From Bacteroidales bacterium (GTDB taxonomy: Bacteria; Bacteroidota; Bacteroidia; Bacteroidales; Lentimicrobiaceae): 34,253 bases of DNA. The stretch is from positions 1 to 34,253 of the forward strand of contig JAGXGB010000037.1 in the NCBI GenBank assembly GCA_024636955.1. Reading direction: 5' to 3'. Shown here piece by piece: positions 31,221-34,253 of the stretch; within the stretch, counting starts at the first letter, position 1; each line of letters begins with the position of its first letter. The position numbers and the translations under genes are program-made. The notes under the pieces are model-generated. The model was not told the DNA's origin. It saw only the letters and a program-made list of their open reading frames with translations, and did no database searches.

Positions 31221-33155
31221 TTACTGCATGACTTCTTTAACTTCTTTATTAACAAGATTCACAAAATCGTCAACAGTAAACGACCCAAGGTCACCTACTC
31301 CATGTCGTCGAACTGAAACTGTTCCTTCTGCTTCTTCTTTCTCGCCTACTATTAGCATGAAAGGAATCTTACGGATTTCAGCATCCCGGATCTTGCGACC
31401 GGTCTTTTCACTTCTTTCGTCAATTTGGCTGCGAATTTCGGAATTATTTAGGATATCTGAAAGTTTTTTTGAATATTCCATGTATTTTTCACTGATAGGT
31501 AATATTATAACCTGTTCAGGATTTAACCACAGAGGGAAATTTCCTCCTGTATGCTCAATAAGCACAGCTACAAAACGTTCCATCGAACCAAATGGAGCAC
31601 GATGAATCATTATGGGGCGGTGTTTCTGATTATCACTACCGATATACTCTAACTCAAAGCGTTCTGGCAAGTTGTAGTCAACCTGGATAGTTCCAAGCTG
31701 CCACTTGCGGCCAAGAGCATCCTTAACCATGAAATCAAGTTTAGGACCATAAAATGCAGCCTCTCCATATTCAACAACAGCTTTTAAACCGGCTTCTTCA
31801 ACAGCTTCTATAATCGCAGTTTCTGCTTTTTCCCAATTTTCATCGCTACCTATATACTTTTCGCGATCATTTTTGTCACGCAGAGAAATCTGCGCAGTAT
31901 AATCATTAAAATTGAGAGTTTTAAAAATATGAAGCACAATATCAATAACAGAGATAAACTCCGTTTTGATTTGATCAGGCATACAAAAAAGATGTGCATC
32001 ATCCTGTGTAAACCCTCTAACCCTTGTTAATCCATGCAATTCTCCACTTTGCTCATAACGGTATACAGTACCAAACTCAGCAAAACGAAGCGGCAGATCT
32101 TTATAAGAACGAGGTTTTGCAGCAAATATCTCACAATGATGCGGGCAATTCATTGGTTTAAGCATGAACTGCTCACCTTCAACAGGTGTGTCTATAGGTT
32201 GAAAACTATCTTTACCATATTTCTGGAAGTGACCGGAAGTTTTGTAGAGTTCAACATTACCAATGTGAGGAGTAATGACCGGAAGATACCCTGCTTTCTG
32301 TTGAACATTGCGCAGGAATCTCTCTAAACGTTCACGTAACATCGCACCTTTAGGCAGCCATAAAGGCAACCCCTGCCCTACTTTCTGTGAAAAAGTGAAC
32401 AACTCAAGTTCCTTGCCTAATTTACGATGATCACGTTTCTTAGCTTCTTCAAGCAATTCAAGATAATCGGTAAGTTCTTTTTGTTTTGGAAATGTAATTC
32501 CGTATATTCTTGTAAGCTGTTTACGTTTCTCATCACCACGCCAGTAAGCGCCTGCAATATTCAGAAGCTTTACAGCTTTAATAGAGCTTGAATCAGGCAA
32601 ATGTGGTCCTCTGCAAAGGTCAGTGAATGTACCCGATTCATAAAAAGTGATTTGACCATCTTCAAGGTCCTGAATCAACTCTATCTTATATTCATCTTTT
32701 TTATCTGAAAAATAATGTAAAGCCTCTTCCTTTGAAACCTCACGACGTGTATAAGTTTGCTTTTCACGCGCAAGTGCAAGCATTCTGTCTTCTATGGTTT
32801 TCAGGTCTTCTGATGATATCTGCCTGTCACCAAAGTCCATATCGTAATAAAAGCCATTTTCTATAGCCGGTCCTATACCAAACTTCACACCCGGGTATAG
32901 CTGTTCCACAGCTTCGGCCAGCAGGTGAGCTGAAGAATGCCACATGGTAAATTTCCCTTCAGTTGAATCCCATGTATTGAGCTTAAGGCTTACATCATTA
33001 TTTATTGGCCTGGTTGCATCCCATATCTCTCCATTAACTGTAGCAGAGAGGACATTACGCGCCAAGCCTTCACTTATGCTTCTTGCAATTTCAAGAGATG
33101 TAGTACCTTCAGGGTACTGCCTTATAGTATTATCAGGTAAAGTAATATTAATCAT
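31221..33155 (-). CDS. thrS: Threonyl-tRNA synthetase
   Basis: 644 residues, normal length. It charges tRNA-Thr in the cytoplasm. Order: TGS domain (1-62), editing domain with the '[17 protein letters not shown]' HxxxH motif near residue 73 and '[10 protein letters not shown]', then a class II catalytic core with the zinc ligand Cys in '[12 protein letters not shown]', motif 2 '[20 protein letters not shown]' and motif 3 '[16 protein letters not shown]', and a C-terminal anticodon-binding domain. The full editing site means mis-charged Ser-tRNA-Thr can be cleared. First gene of thrS-infC-rpmI-rplT; a -7 element lies 22 nt upstream. No T-box or tRNA-like operator was recognised in the short leader. 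Confidence 0.98.
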   Translation of the reverse strand: MINITLPDNTIRQYPEGTTSLEIARSISEGLARNVLSATVNGEIWDATRPINNDVSLKLNTWDSTEGKFTMWHSSAHLLAEAVEQLYPGVKFGIGPAIENGFYYDMDFGDRQISSEDLKTIEDRMLALAREKQTYTRREVSKEEALHYFSDKKDEYKIELIQDLEDGQITFYESGTFTDLCRGPHLPDSSSIKAVKLLNIAGAYWRGDEKRKQLTRIYGITFPKQKELTDYLELLEEAKKRDHRKLGKELELFTFSQKVGQGLPLWLPKGAMLRERLERFLRNVQQKAGYLPVITPHIGNVELYKTSGHFQKYGKDSFQPIDTPVEGEQFMLKPMNCPHHCEIFAAKPRSYKDLPLRFAEFGTVYRYEQSGELHGLTRVRGFTQDDAHLFCMPDQIKTEFISVIDIVLHIFKTLNFNDYTAQISLRDKNDREKYIGSDENWEKAETAIIEAVEEAGLKAVVEYGEAAFYGPKLDFMVKDALGRKWQLGTIQVDYNLPERFELEYIGSDNQKHRPIMIHRAPFGSMERFVAVLIEHTGGNFPLWLNPEQVIILPISEKYMEYSKKLSDILNNSEIRSQIDERSEKTGRKIRDAEIRKIPFMLIVGEKEEAEGTVSVRRHGVGDLGSFTVDDFVNLVNKEVKEVMQ

Positions 33156-33176
33156 AGATCTTTTTCAAAAGGGGTA

Positions 33177-33197
33177 CAAAGGTAATCATTTTTACAA
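33177..33197 (-). promoter_or_regulatory. Candidate promoter of the thrS operon
   Basis: On the minus strand, TTG (33197-33195), 10 nt, then TACCTTTG (33184-33177), a full TAnnTTTG match. Confidence 0.45.
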
Positions 33198-33345
33198 TAT
33201 ACTATTAACTTCAGTGTCATTCATGACAATCCCAATATATATTATTTTGGGAATAAACGATAAAATAACTTTTAATAATAATCAGGCACGATTATTGAAC
33301 ATTGAGAATAACAATCAGGATATTTTTAACTTAAACAATACAATC

Positions 33346-33972
33346 ATGAAGAAGACTACAATTTATACCTTATTACTGGCGTGTGCAATAGCTATTGCAG
33401 TACCGGTAAGTGTTTCCGCGCAAAGCGTTGTTGAAGATCAACAAAAGAAAATTGAAAAAGCTGAAAAGAAAGAAAAGAAAGAAAAAGAACGACATGCAAG
33501 AGCCGTTGAAGCACCCGTTCCTCCCAGCGCACCAGTTCCTCCGGGCCGAGAAGGCAAAGCCGAATCAAGTGATAATGTCAAAGGTTATGAGAAAACTTCT
33601 GAAATTGGAAATAAAGAAGGATGGAATAAGGATGGTGGCGCTGTGACAGAGAAGGATATAAAGAAGGCTGAAAAAGAGATCAAAAGAGATAAAAAGGATA
33701 TCAAAAGAGCTTCAGAAACTGTAAAGAATAATGAGAAAGCAGTAAAAGAAGCTAAAAAAGGTATTAAGGAAGAAAAAAGAATAGCCAAAGCCGAAAGGAA
33801 AGCCACGAAAGCCCGACTGAAAGAAATGAAGAAACAACAGAGGGAAGCAAAACGATTACGTAAAGCTGAAATTAACAAGCAAGATGAATTGAAAGACATC
33901 AGAGAAGACAAAATTATTCTCGAAAAAGAAATTCAGCAAACAAAAACAATTGAATATGCTCCAAACAAGTGA
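33346..33972 (+). CDS. Secreted Lys/Glu-rich helical protein of unknown function
   Basis: 208 residues from the ATG at 33346; an open frame upstream crosses the thrS promoter and the 5' end of thrS on the other strand and is not coding. Signal peptide 1-26 ('LLLACAIAIAVPVSVSAQ'). The mature part is low in complexity: a short Lys/Glu helix, a proline stretch (EAPVPPSAPVPPG), a Gly/Asn turn, and then about 110 residues of Lys/Glu/Ala/Arg helix that could form a long coiled coil or single alpha helix. It has no cysteine in the mature part. I do not recognise a family. It could be a periplasmic spacer or a nucleic-acid- or polyanion-binding protein; there is no further evidence. A strong terminator follows. 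Confidence 0.75.
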   Translation: MKKTTIYTLLLACAIAIAVPVSVSAQSVVEDQQKKIEKAEKKEKKEKERHARAVEAPVPPSAPVPPGREGKAESSDNVKGYEKTSEIGNKEGWNKDGGAVTEKDIKKAEKEIKRDKKDIKRASETVKNNEKAVKEAKKGIKEEKRIAKAERKATKARLKEMKKQQREAKRLRKAEINKQDELKDIREDKIILEKEIQQTKTIEYAPNK

Positions 33973-34032
33973 ATTGATAGCTAATTAATTTCTTTAGCTT
34001 AAATTGAATAAGCATATAGTTCAAATTTTTAA

Positions 34033-34065
34033 AAACAATGCCTTCTAAAAGGCATTGTTTTTTTT
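34033..34065 (+). terminator. Intrinsic terminator after the charged secreted protein
   Basis: A perfect 12-bp stem (34033-34044 and 34049-34060) with a 4-nt loop and a T8 run (34058-34065), about 60 nt after the stop. Confidence 0.92.
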
Positions 34066-34129
34066 ACGACTATTAACTCTTGCAGCAATACTATTTAATT
34101 TCTGTATTTATTACTGTTCTTACCATGCA

Positions 34130-34151
34130 TTTGCAATTTTCATTATTTTTG
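34130..34151 (+). promoter_or_regulatory. Candidate promoter of the gene at the right edge
   Basis: TTTG at 34130-34133, 10 nt, then TATTTTTG at 34144-34151, a full TAnnTTTG match 18 nt before the ATG at 34170. Confidence 0.45.
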
Positions 34152-34169
34152 CAAACACAATACTTTCAG

Positions 34170-34253
34170 ATGATCAAAAGAATAACAGCCTTATGTCTTA
34201 TTGTAACAGCGACTGCTGTTTTCCTGGCTGATTATTTTGTCCCACATCAACAC
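34170..34253 (+). CDS. 5' end of an unidentified gene, partial
   Basis: An ATG at 34170 opens a frame of 28 codons that runs off the window. The residues are two basic ones followed by a hydrophobic segment (ITALCLIVTATAVFLA) and a short polar stretch ending at the edge; that fits a signal peptide or an N-terminal membrane anchor. A promoter-like element directly upstream supports a real start. The protein cannot be identified from this much. Confidence 0.6.
   Translation, partial: MIKRITALCLIVTATAVFLADYFVPHQH

Noticed and set aside
32944-33345. Upstream part of the open frame ahead of the charged secreted protein
   Set aside because: It runs over the 5' end and promoter of thrS on the other strand; a clear signal peptide starts at 33346.

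Overview
The window reads as an AT-rich chromosomal segment of a member of the Bacteroidota. Four things point there: many genes are preceded by the Bacteroidota-type -7 element TAnnTTTG, in the best cases with a TTG 19-20 nt upstream; an M1 peptidase ends in a type IX secretion (T9SS) sorting domain; several families are typical of the phylum (GlmU-like TIGR03991 type, DUF3127, DUF4301, DUF1684, DUF4369/thioredoxin, M56-TonB); and Shine-Dalgarno sequences are mostly absent. Class and genus cannot be fixed from the sequence. There is no rRNA, CRISPR array, phage or insertion sequence.

Layout. 1-534: 5' part of a peptide-binding lipoprotein, leaving the window on the left. 637-2631: exported M1 aminopeptidase, divergent from it. 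2705-6863 (minus): Lon protease, a GlmU-like nucleotidyl/acyltransferase and ribosomal protein L31 type B. 7018-9013: a LuxC-like protein that seems to lack its catalytic cysteine, divergent from a secreted protein with a TTG start. 9181-11929 (plus): serC with its terminator, then an aat / guanine deaminase / DUF3127 operon. 11986-14902 (minus): a TPR histidine kinase and a PflX-type radical SAM protein. 15250-19737 (plus): ROK repressor, FucP-type sugar transporter, sugar nucleotidyltransferase and an acyltransferase, probably a small amino-sugar or hexose module. 19868-20103 (minus): two tRNA-Leu genes. 20336-26649: DUF4301, pdxH, DUF1684, an outer-membrane barrel, a membrane coiled-coil protein and a thioredoxin-fold protein. 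26982-29787: a BlaI repressor / M56 metalloprotease pair with four TonB-type domains. 29950-33155 (minus): thrS-infC-rpmI-rplT. 33346-34253: a charged secreted protein and the start of a further gene.

Signals that gene calling alone would miss: infC appears to start at an AUA codon behind a strong Shine-Dalgarno; the blaI promoter carries two copies of a dyad (AACTAA-N4-TTAGTT and a near copy) 36 bp apart; the ROK gene has a perfect 7-bp dyad at its predicted transcription start; five short tandem duplications in 18.7-26.8 kb lie at gene 3' ends, four of them across stop codons; many TAnnTTTG promoters carry a TTG only 10-12 nt upstream; DUF4301 carries motifs like those of UDP-sugar pyrophosphorylases; and the DUF3127 protein ends in an SSB-like acidic tail.

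I see no single clear-cut new defence or biosynthetic system. The best candidates for new biology are the LuxC-like protein, DUF4301, DUF3127 and the M56-TonB protein.
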